Shown: positions 32,455-43,989, numbered from the stretch's first letter. The stretch is 64,000 nucleotides of DNA from Puccinellia tenuiflora (GCA_012064385.1 QRDG01002509.1:1-64000), one strand, 5' to 3'. A program made the numbers and translations. Notes: generated by a model from the sequence alone, not told the origin.

Positions 32455-33865
32455 AATTTCTAGACGATAACATTTGACTACATCAAACGAATTAACGTAG
32501 ATGATATCCTTTTTAAAAAATATGTTTACAAAAAAATATTGCACTCCTAACAGGTAGGACCATTTTAATAAAACAATTTGCATAAAATAAAAAATGTTCA
32601 AAAAAAAACAATATTTTCAAACATATCCACCTAAAAAAATATGAATAACATATCCGAACGAACAGAATAAATAAATACTTGCTACTTATGACCGAAAAAA
32701 TGTTTTTAAATCCCAAAAAATGTATAACACTTTCAAAAAAAAACCGTTCCTCTAAATATGTTAAAGGTAAATTTTTCCACAAATGCTTAATTACATGAAT
32801 AATTGCATAGAATACAAATTCATATCCCCTAATTATGGATCGAATTTCAAATGCACCTAATAAATTTCAAAAAAATGTATTTCCTCTAATTATTGATCTA
32901 AATTAAAAATCTAATAGCAATCAAATAGGATAATATTTAGAGATTCAAACTCTCCACACAAATAATTTCCAGACGATAATATTTGACTACATCAGATGAA
33001 TTAACGTAAATGATATCCTTTTTAAAAAATATGTTTACAAAAAAATGTTGCACTCCTAACAGGTAGGACCATTTTACTAAAACAATTTGCATAAAATAAA
33101 AAATGTTCGAAAAAACAATATTTTCAAACATATCCACCTAAAAAATATGAATAACATATCCGACCGATCAGAATAAATAAATACTTGCTACTTATGACAA
33201 AAAAAATTGTTTTTAAATCCCAAAAATGTATAACACTTAAAAAAAACCGTTCCTCTAAATATGTTAAAGGTAAATTTTTCCACAAATGCTTGATTACATG
33301 AATAATTGCATAGAATACAAATTCATATCCACTAGTTATGGATCGAATTTCAAATGCACCTAATAAATTTAAAAAAAAATGTATTTCCTCTAATTATTGA
33401 TCTAAATTAAAAATCTAATAGCAATCAAATAGGATAATATCTAGAGATTCAAACTCTCCACACAAATAATTTGTAGACGATAATATTTGCCTACATCAGA
33501 TGAATTAACGTGGACGATATCCTTTTCAAAAAAATATGTTTACAAAAATGTTGCATTCCTAACAGGTAGGACCATTTTACTAAAACAATTTGCATAAAAT
33601 AAAAAATGTTTGAAAAACAATATTTTCAAAAATATCCACCTGAAAAAATCTAAATAACATATCCGACCAATCAGAATAAATAAATACTTGCTACTTATGA
33701 CCAAAAAAAATGTTTACAAATTCCAAAAAAGTATAACATTTCAAAAAAAAAAATGCCCTTCCTCGAAATATGTCAAAGGTAAAATTTTCCACAAATGTTT
33801 GATTACATGAATAATTGCACAGAATACAAATTCATATCCCCTAATTATGGATTGAATTCCAATTT
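32455..33865. repeat. Tandem repeat of about 507 bp, three copies (third partial)
   Basis: Units start near AATTT(C/G)(T/C/A)AGACGATAA at 32455, 32964 and 33469 (periods 509 and 505). All contain CTAACAGGTAGGACCATTTT and AATAACATATCCGACC-like blocks. The third copy fades around 33865. The units differ by small indels in A runs. No gene. Confidence 0.85.
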
Positions 33866-34800
33866 AGCTCAATATTTGCATAGAAAGCAATTTCAGGTCC
33901 CCTAAATATAAACTGAATTTAAATGAAAATTCATTAAATGCTCATATAATGTACTCCTTCCAGTTACTGCATTAAATCAAATATTAAACAAACAATATAA
34001 ACATATTATGCTAAGTTGAATAGGTCAATATTTAGATACAATACAACTGGACTCCCTCCAATTATGCAACTCAATTTAACTAACACTTGCACTGAACTTA
34101 ACTCTTTCTAACTACATAGTTAAATTGTAATAATGCTTCCCTAAATGCATATTGGAGAAAACAAAAACTTAGACAACTTTAAAACACGATGCAAGCATTT
34201 TTTCAATTGAACGATTTCCAAACTTAGACAACTTTAAAAAAATGTCACCATTTTCTATATTCGAACTCCAATTTTTTTCAAAATATATAAAAATGCTACG
34301 GAAAGAAAAATATTTACTTTTTTTGCAAAAAAAAAAAAAACAAATGAACTTGACTAATTGGAAAATGCTTAGATTTGGATAATTACATACAAAATAAACA
34401 ACATGTTTGCAAATTCCAATTTGACCAACATTTAAGTCAATATACCAACATTCCATAAAATATATCGAGAGTGCTAAAAGAAAAAACGTTACATACTTAT
34501 ATCAACTTACAAAATATATTCAGACATTTTCCATTTAGCCAAATTTTTTGCCACCATACGAATAAACATTCCCCAGGAAAACAGGAATCAAATTCAAATG
34601 GATTTTCTAATTCAAATTAAATATTGACTTCGAAATACAAATATGTTTGAACATTTCAAATCACTAAAGACTTCAATAACCTACACAATATATTAAAAAA
34701 AAACTCACCAAAAAAAAATGTTGTCTATTCATACCAAAATAAAAACATATCCAAACACTTCAATTTGGCTAACATTTTGCTGAACAACAAAACAAAAATA
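33866..34800. other. AT-rich right part of the Helitron
   Basis: No gene and no strong repeat; contains repeated short words such as AACTTAGACAACTTTAAAA (34169 and 34214). Confidence 0.6.
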
Positions 34801-34855
34801 TTGTAAAAAAAAAAACACTAAGGGCGTGGCGTGACGACACGCCAAATTCAACTAG

Positions 34856-35779
34856 TATTTTGAATAATAAGAACTTTTAAAAAAAACAGGTCGTCCCGTT
34901 GAGCATATCGGTGGACAAGGGGCGGACAAGGAGTGTCTGCCTACCCACCCAAACATATCAAAATGGACATGTGGATCGGCCCGTTGGACTTGCGAGTGAA
35001 GAGGGGTGGAAACAGTGCAGGGGAGCCGTAGCATGTGGAGGCAACTGAGACCGAGAAGCTCATGTGGTGTGAACTGTGAAGCGCGTCCCTGCACTGCACT
35101 CTCCACTAGCCATCCACTGCACCAACCAACCACTACGGTACGGCGGGTCAGCTGGAACAGCTGATACTGTATATTCCTCTAGCTCGGCCCTGCCTGCCTG
35201 CCGGTGCCTTTGGCTCGCCATGCATACGATACAAGCAGATGATATGATATAGACAGTAAGTATAGAATATGGTGGTGCCAGGTATGGTGCATGCTTTGAT
35301 ACCTCATTTAGTCCCATAGCATCGTCTACCAATGAACATTGGCTCTCCGGATAGTGATATGAGCAGGTTTCTCTCAAAGATATATATGGCCAAAAAGTTC
35401 ACCTTTTTTCTCGGAGAGAAAGGTTGCTGTTCGCTTCTGCTTGGGTACAGCTCTTGACTCGCGCCTCTTGGTGTCACGGTGAGTTAACCCGCATATATTA
35501 AGCTCTCGGTGCTTGTTAGCTAGATGTACAAGACTGCAAGAAAGCCTTGCCAACGCCATATTAAGTGCCGTCCTGAACTCCTGATTGTAATCCAGATTAT
35601 TTTGTGTGAAGATCATTCCATATAGTATTTGTTTTGAGAAGAACGGGAAAGTTTTATTCAGCAACCAAGTTCATATATAGGGAAACAAAATAATGTCAGG
35701 GGTATTTAGATATTACCAAACAATGACGCCAAAAATATAAGGTCGTTGCTGCTTTAGCCTGCTTTATGCGCCCCCCCTA
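34856..35779. other. Intergenic sequence between Helitron and LINE remnant
   Basis: No gene recognised. The part nearest the LINE (35640-35779) may be its 3' UTR; its end is not clear. Confidence 0.4.
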
Positions 35780-37990
35780 ATTATGCTCTCTCCGTGCGTG
35801 GATGATTTTCACCAAAGTGAGCTTTCCCCTTCAAATATCCTCCACGATCGCTCCATGTGTGGAGGGGTTCTTATCCTCTATATTCTTGACACCTTCAGGG
35901 CAACCCGAAGCAATTACAATGCTTCTCAGGTTGACCGCTTCTCGCAGGACCATGGCTTCATTGCATGCGATGCGATAGCTCCTAGGGTCGAAGGGTCAGA
36001 AAGACAATCAAACACTACTGCCGAGGCTCTGTAAACCTGCATCACATTCCTGGGATGCCTATCAACCTGTCCGAGCTCCAAATAAAAGAGATTGCTAACA
36101 GTGGACTCTGAAGTTCCTTTTCATGAATCATCCTCCGCCTTACCCAGCAAATCGCTCACGATGTAATTAACGATTACTCTCGTAAAGGCCTGGTGATCCA
36201 AGGATTCCATAATCATCATGAGACATCGCTTCGCATCATCAGTATCTTTCAGCACAAGATGCTCGACAGTATCTTAATCTATAAGTCCCCAGACACACCA
36301 TGCCATATTACAATTGACAAGTGAATGGCATCAGGTACCGTCATCTGCATGGCACACACCAGAAACAGTCGTTTATGCCATGTTACAGTGCTGAAGAACG
36401 GCTCCCGTGGGCAGGGATCTATCCAGGCGTCAGACCAATATATGCAGCTTTGATAGAAATTTAGGCCCCATAATCTTGTCCACGGCTTTCTCTCCTTGAC
36501 CACATCAGAAGAGCTAGCACGTCCTTCTAACCAAGCTTCTCGGCGAAATTTGATTTTGTGAGCATGCAATAAGCCGAGCGGACAGTAAATTTCTGCTTCT
36601 TCTCATAATGCCAGGCCCATGAGTACTTGTGATCTGACAAACTCAGCGGTATGTTCAACACCACATCTGCATCCATTCGAAGAAATTGCTCCTTGATTTT
36701 ACTCACCATCCAGGTTCTTGATGGGTGAGTGCGACCGATCATCTCAATACCATGAATGGCGGGTCATTTGATGAGGCACATCATATCATCTCTCGGCAAC
36801 CAATTATTATTCCAGATCACAGTGCCCCGTCCATTGCCAATTCGCCTAATAAGCCCTTGCTTTAATATTTCTTCCACTTCACAAAAAAATCCCTATAGAT
36901 TCGAGATGGTTTGGAACCAAGGTTAGAGGAACGGAAGTCGTCGTGAGGATAGTAACTTTAGGATTCGAGCACTCAACGAATCCGGTTCCATTAAGATACG
37001 CCAAGCCTGCTTACTGGCAAGGCAAGATTGAACAATTCGATATCTGGAAATCCCCAGTCCTCCCATGTGTACTTCAGCATCGCCATTGTATCCCATAAGA
37101 CCCACGCAGTTTTCCTTTCCCTCTTCTGACTGCCCCACCAAAACTTCCGCGGCAAACCATTAATATGCTGACAGAGACCTCGAAGAAGAAAACAAGACAT
37201 TGAGTATGTCGGAACAGCTTCTGCTATTGATTTACTAAAATCTCTGTTCCACCCCCGAAGCTAAAAGTTGTCCCATCCATCCTTGAACTCTTTTCCAAAC
37301 CCGATCTTTGAGGTATTTGAAAGCCCCATCATTCGATCACCGCACATCGGTTGGGAGTCCAAGATACAGCTCCATCAACAATTCATTTGACACTTCTAGC
37401 AATGATTTTATTTCTTATCGAGTAGGCTGTGGACAGCCTTTTCCCAAATAAATTGAGAACTTACTCAAGTTCACCTTCTGACTGGATGCTCACAGTATGC
37501 TGCATCGTGCCACGATTCTTTTGAGCCCTGTGGAGCTCACTCTACATAGTTTCAAACTCAGCAAACAATAGGTGGTTCATTGCTGGTGCAATTGGTGCTA
37601 CCTTAATTCCTGTGACCTCCAGATCTGCACCACAAGATTTGAAAAGACAAGAGAGACGCTTTGCCGCAATCAAGAATAAGTATGGGTAAATTGGATCACC
37701 CCGTCTAATTCCTCAGGTTGGTTTAAACTCCTCTGTTTTAACTCCATTGAACAGAATTGGGAAAGAGACATCCTCACGCAGCTCATCACCCAGAGTACAG
37801 AGCCTTCCGTGCCTGGCCCATCCTAAAATGTGGGAGAAGGTTCGGACAGCTTCAGAGTACAGGCGATCAGACCAGTTGCAAGTTGGGGAAGACTTCAGTG
37901 GCTCGCACTTGAAGTTCTGAACTTCCTACGATCTGCATGACACTGCAGTGGTTGCTCAAGCTAAGTAGCATCACACATTGCTGATCCAAT
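35780..37990 (-). pseudogene. LINE (L1-type) ORF2 remnant with RNase H, many stops
   Basis: Read on the minus strand, the parts occur in LINE order. Reverse transcriptase end: GIRRGDPIYPYLFLIAAKRL and GIKVAPIAPAMNHLLFAEFE, near 37560-37730. RT connection: FWWGSQKRERKTAWVLWDTM and DWGFPDIELFNLAL, near 37000-37200. zf-RVT region: TWMVSKIKEQFLRMDADVVL and AWHYEKKQKFTVRSAYCML, near 36560-36740. Plant-type RNase H: ASAVVFDCLSDPSTLGAIA, near 35960-36040. Frameshifts and stops separate every block. It is an old, 5'-truncated insertion. ORF1 and the endonuclease were not found. The RNase H places it in the plant LINE group that carries this domain. Confidence 0.8.
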
Positions 37991-38169
37991 TACACTCGAC
38001 AGCTTCATCATTGATCCGCTAGATTCCGGTATGATCTGACAGAACAAAGCATCCGAGTAACGAGAACACAACAGCAGAGACGTATTTCTACTGACCATAC
38101 TCTGCAAGAAACAGCTCCGCAGCATACATCGGGGTAGTTTTATTCAGCAGATTTACAACTTAACAAAGC

Positions 38170-38658
38170 CTAGCCCAAGCTGAGGTAAACAGCAGCGGCC
38201 ACGCCGGCGGCGTAGATGGCGACCAACCTCCCGACCGCTCCGGCGCCGGCGCGGGACACGACGCCCACCCCGACGATCCCGGCGGCGCCGGCCGGGGCGC
38301 GGACGAGCGCCGCCTCGGCCGCGCCGGCGAGCACGGCCTCCCTGAACAGCCCGACGGCGAATTCCACGAACTGAACCCGCGAGAGCTCGCCAGAGCCTTC
38401 CAGTCCGGCGGCGCGCAGTGCTGAGTCGACGCGGACGCGTGGCGGCGGCGAGGGTACCCAGCGGCGGACGAGAGGGAGGGAGACCCGGAGCGCCGAGTGG
38501 AGGTGCTCCGACGCGTCGGCGAGCTGGTAGGGGCGGACGCCGGCAAAGGCGCGCTGGGCGTCGGCAAGGCAGCGGTCGAAGGCGGCGTCGCAGGCGGCGG
38601 CGAACGCCGGCGCCCGCCGGAGCGCGGCGTCCACACGCTTCGAGGGGCTGAGGCCCAT
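38170..38658 (-). CDS. Conserved-looking intronless protein of unknown function, 162 aa
   Basis: An open frame of 162 codons starting MGLSPSKRVDAALRRAPAFA. The ATG lies in a plausible context (AACCAAAGATGGGC). I do not recognise the family. What can be seen: a basic N-terminus; a helical, Ala-rich middle with evenly spaced Cys/Asp (ACDAAFDRCLADAQRAF); a Pro-rich linker before residue 75 (VPSPPPRVRVD); an ELSRVQFVEFAVGLFREAVL segment; and a C-terminal third rich in Gly/Ala/Val ending VGRLVAIYAAGVAAAVYLSL, which could be a membrane or tail anchor. High GC is typical of intronless grass genes. Competing frames on both strands are open because of GC content; this one has the best start context and amino-acid balance. 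A 3' UTR probably runs toward 38000. Confidence 0.65.
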   Translation of the reverse strand: MGLSPSKRVDAALRRAPAFAAACDAAFDRCLADAQRAFAGVRPYQLADASEHLHSALRVSLPLVRRWVPSPPPRVRVDSALRAAGLEGSGELSRVQFVEFAVGLFREAVLAGAAEAALVRAPAGAAGIVGVGVVSRAGAGAVGRLVAIYAAGVAAAVYLSLG

Positions 38659-38862
38659 CTTTGGTTGTTTGGATTGGGTGGCGTGACGGGAGTATGGGCT
38701 TTGGAGGCATTCATCAGGGATACCAGTGGTTATTTTGCTCGGGAATGGGCTATGGTACGCTTCGGTTGGCTGACCCTGTTAGTGTTTGATAGGCCTATAG
38801 CGCTGTGATCGTGAAATCCATGCCTCTTAGATCGACTGGGCCAGGGAGAATTGGGTGTGTAA

Positions 38863-39033
38863 GGCCTTGTTTGGCTGTCCGGGTTAAATAGTCCCGGGAA
38901 AATAATCCCGACGGGAAATCTGAAGAAACAGGTGTAAAACCTCGGGATTTTATTCCCGACCTCCGGACTAGGAGAAAATTCTCCCTGGGAAAAGGCCGGG
39001 ATCCTCCCGGGATTGCAGTTACCAAACAAGCCC
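38863..39033. mobile_element. Tourist-like MITE, 171 bp
   Basis: Ends GGCCTTGTTTGG and CCAAACAAGCCC (one mismatch as inverted repeats), flanked by TAA on both sides (38860-38862 and 39034-39036). Internally it has paired GTCCCGGGA-type words. It lies about 200 bp upstream of the start of the 38170-38658 gene. Confidence 0.85.
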
Positions 39034-39074
39034 TAAATGTTTTTTTTCTCCCTTGGTGAGATGATTAGTCGTGT

Positions 39075-40290
39075 AAACTGCTGGACTGGAACCATACAGT
39101 GTGGTCTTTTACATCCATATTCTCATTGTTGAAATTTGAAGGAATATGACAAGTAAGAGTCATATCGATGAACATCGATGTTCGATGGATATGAACTTGG
39201 TCGTTACAGTATTCCATAAAACTTCCTACTTGAAGAGCCCATTCTGTAGAGCATGTACTTTCGAAATTTGTACAAATCATCTGCAATTTTGATAGTGACA
39301 CTTCGTACCCACCATGTGCTCCATGCCAAGTCACAGATTTTAGCACCATTTTTACTTATTACTTTATTATTAGAAATAACAAGCAAATACTAGTAACAAC
39401 TTTTCATAGCAAACATTCGAACTTTTCTTCTTCCTTATAGATATTTCTATATTTTACCAAAGAACTTAAATATTTTTTTATAATTTTTGAACCTTATTTC
39501 ACATGCTTATATTTCAAAATAGAATTGGTTTCAGTAAGTGCGCTATGTTTCATATAAACAATATAAAATAGTAAAACAATTAAGAAATGAACCACTACAC
39601 AATTTTAAAAAAATATGGTATAGTGTATGTACAAAAATAGGTATAATTAACATAATATGTTTGCAAATTTATAGAAAATTAAAATTATCCACAACAAGTG
39701 GCAATGTTAATTCATGTTATTACTTACACCAATGAAAGTGAGGTATGGACCAGATCTTAAGTCATAATTATGAACATTGATGTTCTATGGATACAAACTT
39801 GGTCCTTATAGTTGAATTCGATAAAACTTCTCACTTGATGAACCCACTTTGTGAAGCATGTATTTTTAAACTTTGTCCAAACCATGTGTAATTTTTACTA
39901 CGACACTTTCTTTCCATCGTATAGCTCCATGCCAACTCTTGTATTTTTAGGATAATTTTTACAAATATTTATAATGACATGCAAATACTAGTCACAACTT
40001 TCCATAGCAGACATTTGAAGTTTTCATTTTTTGATATTTTCTAAATTTTTATATAAGTACTTAAATATTTTTAATGATTTTTGAATCTTTCTTCACATAT
40101 GTGTTTTTAGAAAAGAAATACTTTCAGTAGGTGCGCATAAATTCAGTTATCCAATAAAAATAGTAATAGTGTAGAGTATTCTAAAACTCCTACTGAAACT
40201 TTCAAATACCGCATAGTGCATGGAAAAAAAATACAAGTATACTTAACATAATTTTTTGCAATTTGTTGTTTCACAAAATCCCCTTTTTAG
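39075..40290. repeat. Degenerate tandem duplication of about 0.6 kb
   Basis: Two direct copies (about 39075-39670 and 39735-40290). Aligned blocks include ATGAACAT(C/T)GATGTTC(G/T)ATGGATA, GCTCCATGCCAA, GCAAATACTAGT(A/C)ACAACTTT and TTTCAGTA(A/G)GTGCGC. Copies differ by many substitutions, so it is old. It may be a fragment of a longer satellite array; no known family is assigned. Confidence 0.75.
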
Positions 40291-40634
40291 TCACTTCAAA
40301 ATAGAATGTGAAAAAAGTGTCCTGAAGATAATCTGAAATAAAGAAGACACACAACAACTCGTTGGAGGAATCAACTTTCTTCTTGGATGATCTCAGTCAG
40401 ACGTCATATGCAATGTGGAGAGTCAAGTTGCCGAACAAGCGGTAGTCAATACTGAGGGGTGATTACTAAGGTGCGCTTTCTAGCGCCTATAACTAGTATG
40501 AGTCAATACAAACTAGCACAACTAAGCGTGTGTCAGTAATAACATTGATTGGTGGTTAATACTGGTTGGCCCGTTAGTGGTACATGCCATTACAGACCGG
40601 CTACACTATTGACCACGTGCCTTCAATAATATTA
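40291..40634. other. Intergenic sequence
   Basis: No gene seen. Contains a stretch with repeated ACTAGTATG / CAATACAAACTAG-like words but no clear structure. Confidence 0.5.
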
Positions 40635-40711
40635 CCTCCATCTCTAGTTATAAGTTGTTTTGGTAGGCTAAACTAGTCATCCAAAAATTCTTATAATTGG
40701 GACATAGGAAG
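40635..40711. mobile_element. Decayed Stowaway-like MITE
   Basis: Begins CCTCCATCTCTAG after a TA and ends CTTATAATTGGGACATAGGAAG. The ends are roughly complementary (TTATAAG / CTTATAA inside). Short and diverged. Confidence 0.4.
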
Positions 40712-40819
40712 TGCCTTTTTAAGACTAAAAAGGCCATTGTCTATTGAGGTCATTACAAACAGTTGTCTTAAAACCGGTCAATGTTGTGGGAAAGTGGCAT
40801 GTAATTCTTTACTAGTGGA

Positions 40820-41800
40820 ACCTCCTCGAACCAGGGTTTTCCCTACTTTATAAATAAAGCAACCACAATCATACAAGGTTCAAGCACCACGATAGAGACT
40901 GCAAAGAGAAAAAGAGGTCTGCTGGGGCAGCTTCACAAACATACCCAAAAAGAAAGCGAAAAGGAACGGTAGCGATACAACTCTGCAAGGAGTGAAACTT
41001 AGCGGCTAGACAACAAAGATAAGTGACGTGCTGCCAGTAGGAGGTTGTCAAGCATGCCACCGGTCGCTCCCTGTCCCACTCACAATGGGTGCCACTGTTG
41101 TAGAAAAGCCCAAAAATCTAGACACAGAGTCAGAGGCGCCACGCCTAAGAAAGACATACTCGATAACCATCTTATTACGAATAGTCCATAAGGTCCAGAT
41201 CGTCGTGGCAAACACTAACCAGAAGAGGCTTTTCTTCTTACCATTACGGTTTGCATGTAATTCAAGGAACTCGCCAAGGTCTAAGGCCTGCCAATCCGGC
41301 CCCAGTGCCTTAGATACGAAGCTCCATAAGAAGCGACCGACAGTACACGAGAGGAGAATGTGGGTCCCAGACTCGGGGACCGCACATAAGGGTGAAAGGC
41401 CATCGCCTGGCCCATGTCGCTTAGACACCTCCACACTTGAGGGGAGGCGATCTCGGAGAAACTGCCAAACGAAGATCCTGATTTTGAGAGCCCTTGGGGC
41501 CTTTCATAACGGGGTGGTCCAAGTCAGGGCGGACCCTCTAAGGGGATGTGACGATAACCCCCCCAAAGGGAGAAACACCACGACACACTATCCGGGAAAT
41601 CCAAGAGCGACTGTGCAAGACTCGCTCGGAGCGATTCCCACTTAACAGCTTCTTACGGGCCAAAGCTTCGTCAAAACAAAATGTCCGAAGTCCCATATAG
41701 GATTGCGCCGGCTATCAGAATCAACGGGTCTGAGCAGATAGCAAAAAGCTCGGGGAACTCATACCATAGGGGTCGCCTACCAAACCATGGATCGTACTAG
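40820..41800 (-). pseudogene. LINE ORF2 3' end (zf-RVT region) and 3' tail
   Basis: On the minus strand the sequence reads KIRIFVWQFLRDRLPSSVEV, then SGTHILLSCTVGRFLWSFV and LFWLVFATTIWTLWTIRNKM. This is the zinc-finger/connection end of plant LINEs that lack RNase H. It continues through FLGFSTTVAP to a stop near 41048. Upstream (to about 41800) broken frames still show CDS-like text. Sequence between 41047 and 40830 ends TTTATTTATAAAGTAGGG, a typical LINE 3' terminus. A different lineage from the LINE at 35780-37990. Confidence 0.75.
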
Positions 41801-42650
41801 TGGAACCCGCAAGCCAATTTTGTGGAATAATCCATGCATTGTACTCTACAACTTGATGGACTAAAATGAAGCCGCACGCCAAGTTGTTATAACCAGAATC
41901 ACCTCTTTAATTTCCACCTTGTACTCGCTCGTCCAATCGATCACATGACCGACCGGCATGTAGTAGCTGGTATAGAAATGCATAGGGTCAACTGACTGTC
42001 CGCGATCAAGGCGATCTATGCATGTGAGATACAGTACGATCATATATAGGTCAGTTAATTCCGGTACGCCTTGGCGTTGTTGCGGCAGGCCGGAGGCGCG
42101 GGATCCCGGCCTCTTGTGCTTGGTGCCGGCCGTTGCACCCACGACGGTGGATGTTGGGGAAGGTAAACAAGTCAGGTGCTGATGCGTCCGGACGAAACTT
42201 CTGTCTCCGCCTAAATTTCCGAGAGCTCTGAATGCAACGGCCAACAGGTGGTAGCTTGCTACTTTTGTGCAAGTTCTTTTTGGGGGACAATGTAAGTTTT
42301 TGACTATCTTCGGTCGAGCTAGTTTAGCTACGCAACATCGCATAATCTTTGACACTGAAGAGAAAGTGGAGTCACGTCGACACATTTTCTGGTTTAGTAA
42401 GTGTAGGCTACATGAAAATCACAAAACTGTGACTCTGAAAAGCCAAAAAATAACTTATTTTTCCTTTCAAAATTTGTCTTTTTTGTGTAGGCCACGTATG
42501 AAAATATATTTTGATATTTTTTTGATCCTACCCGGCCACCAGACATGTATATATATAGTTGTATGATTTTTTGTCAAAAGAAAAACCTAAAAGTAATGGT
42601 TTTAATTTTTTTTAACAAGATCAATTAATGGAACTCGGGAGCTACTACAA
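41801..42650. other. Intergenic sequence, no supported gene
   Basis: A GC-richer patch at 42050-42290 has open frames on the minus strand (for example one starting MSPKKNLHKSSKLPPVGRCI), but none has a recognisable motif. AT-rich elsewhere. Confidence 0.4.
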
Positions 42651-42940
42651 GGGAGGATCTCTGCCACATGAACTTTGTCCTACGTACTGGCCGACCGGCC
42701 GGCCGGCATGCATGCATGCACAAGTACGACCTATGCACAACGAACTTAGCTAGCTAACCGTAGCTAGGAGTAGCTCAACAAGGCCTAGTGATGCATATTG
42801 TCCCCCCCACATGAAAAGTCGAGCGATCTGCCTCGTTGTTCTCCTTGCCGCAATCAAGGGCAAACTCACATTTCAAAGATTCAATGCATGCAAGCGAGTA
42901 AGCACGCCACGGAGAAACGCTGCAAGGCCGGTGCAACAGC

Positions 42941-42950
42941 TTATATATAG
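42941..42950 (+). promoter_or_regulatory. TATA box of the small-peptide gene
   Basis: TTATATATAG sits about 135 bp upstream of the ATG at 43085, inside a GC-mixed leader with CT/CA-rich sequence, a typical plant core promoter. Upstream at 42690-42720 is a (CCGG)n/(ATGC)n patch with tandem GCATGC words (RY-like). Confidence 0.65.
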
Positions 42951-43084
42951 AGCTAATTAACCCGGCCGCGGCCGGCAACCCAACTCCCACTACCAACCTG
43001 AAACTACACACACGTAAGCACGAACTGGTCGGTGTTAGCCGTACGCATCTTCAACCTCCTGACGGCCTCCCACCACCGACCGCC

Positions 43085-43312
43085 ATGGCGTCGAGAGAGA
43101 TCCTCGTCGTGTTCTTGCTCCTGGTGGCTATGTCATCCGGCGCTGTGCTGACTGCCGTCGATGCGGCAAGGAGGCTGCCGCCGGAGGAACATTACTACAG
43201 AGCCACCACCCACGCATCGACGCTGCAGCTGCATGAGAGGGCGAGGTCGCTGATCACGACGTGGATGGCGCAGCTCACCCAAGGCCCCAGCCCTAGGGGT
43301 CCCGGCCACTAG
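43085..43312 (+). CDS. Small secreted signalling peptide precursor, PIP/PIPL-like
   Basis: A 75-residue precursor. Residues 1-28 (MASREILVVFLLLVAMSSGA and following) form a signal peptide. A variable middle follows, and the last nine residues are GPSPRGPGH. Known: PIP/PIPL peptides (PAMP-induced peptides and relatives, near the IDA/CEP group) are released from the C-terminus of short secreted precursors. They share an SGPSxxGxGH core with hydroxyprolines and act through leucine-rich-repeat receptor kinases of the RLK7 type. Here the residue before GPS is Gln, not Ser. The start has a strong context (CCGCCATGG) and a TATA box 135 bp upstream. No intron. A Stowaway MITE lies 122 bp past the stop, perhaps in the 3' UTR. 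The secreted peptide would act in the apoplast, in defence, stress or development (inference). Confidence 0.8.
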   Translation: MASREILVVFLLLVAMSSGAVLTAVDAARRLPPEEHYYRATTHASTLQLHERARSLITTWMAQLTQGPSPRGPGH

Positions 43313-43434
43313 AAACAAGGCGTCCGAGAGCGTATTTCTTATGCTCAAGTTTGTAGTCTTTCTATGCATCATCACGTACGCCATTTTTTTTTGAATCCTT
43401 ACGTGTTGTTTTGTAGGTCTGTTCCTAATTCCTA

Positions 43435-43557
43435 CTCCCTCCGTTCTAAATTAGTTGTCTTCCATTTGCTAAAAAGTGGATATATCTATACTTGTAACAT
43501 GTCTAGATACATCCACTTTTTGACAAATAGAAGACAACTAATTTGGAACGGAGGGAG
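43435..43557. mobile_element. Stowaway MITE, 123 bp
   Basis: Ends CTCCCTCCGTTCTAAATTAG and CTAATTTGGAACGGAGGGAG are near-perfect inverted repeats, with TA at both sides (43433-43434, 43558-43559). The whole element folds into a long hairpin. Confidence 0.93.
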
Positions 43558-43989
43558 TATATATGTTACTGTTTTGATCGATACATGTGTGTAAGAGCAA
43601 TAATACGGAGGCTTCAGGTCTCCCATACCTGAGGATTTTTGTAAGGACGCATGACGGTGTGGCTGCCTCTGGCCTTGTGGTGAACTATGATAATATATTT
43701 CTAGTAACAAGTTTTTTTCCATTTTTTGTTTGGCTATCCGTTTCTTAATATTTTCCTGCCTATTATTCCATAAAAGCATAAATCAAGTTCATCACAACCA
43801 TAACATAGTTCAATAACAGAAAAATCTGAGCCCGTACTTGCATGATTAGTCGGCGTCTATTATAATATCAGGTTGATCCCAATATATGTTATGAATTCAT
43901 GAAGTCGATGGGATTATAATTAGGAAATTAATCAGGTGTCCGGGTGGACACGCCTCCCATCCTTTTTGTTGCTGTTACATATGAAACAC

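Larger units (their letters stand above)
29759..34855 (+). mobile_element. Helitron, non-autonomous, about 5.1 kb
   Basis: The left end TCTATACTATATTTAAAG (from 29759) matches the TC-start typical of grass Helitrons. The right end has a hairpin GGCGTG...CACGCC (about 34824-34843) followed by CTAG at 34852-34855. The element sits between an A on the left and a T on the right, the known A^T insertion preference, with no target duplication. Inside are a GC-rich left third (29990-30420), a nested Harbinger element (30494-31560) and a long AT-rich tandem-repeat part (31560-34800). No Rep/helicase coding was found. Confidence 0.75.

Noticed and set aside
38160..38714. Alternative longer frames over the unknown gene (185 and 184 codons)
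   Set aside because: They are Arg- or Pro/Ser-rich shadow frames; the 162-codon frame has better start context and amino-acid balance.
42051..42385. Minus-strand open frames in a GC-rich patch
   Set aside because: No recognisable domain, weak start context, and two frames open at once; not enough to call a gene.
42689..42721. CCGG/ATGC palindromic patch as a possible structural element
   Set aside because: Short simple repeat of a kind common in grass promoters; reported only as promoter context.
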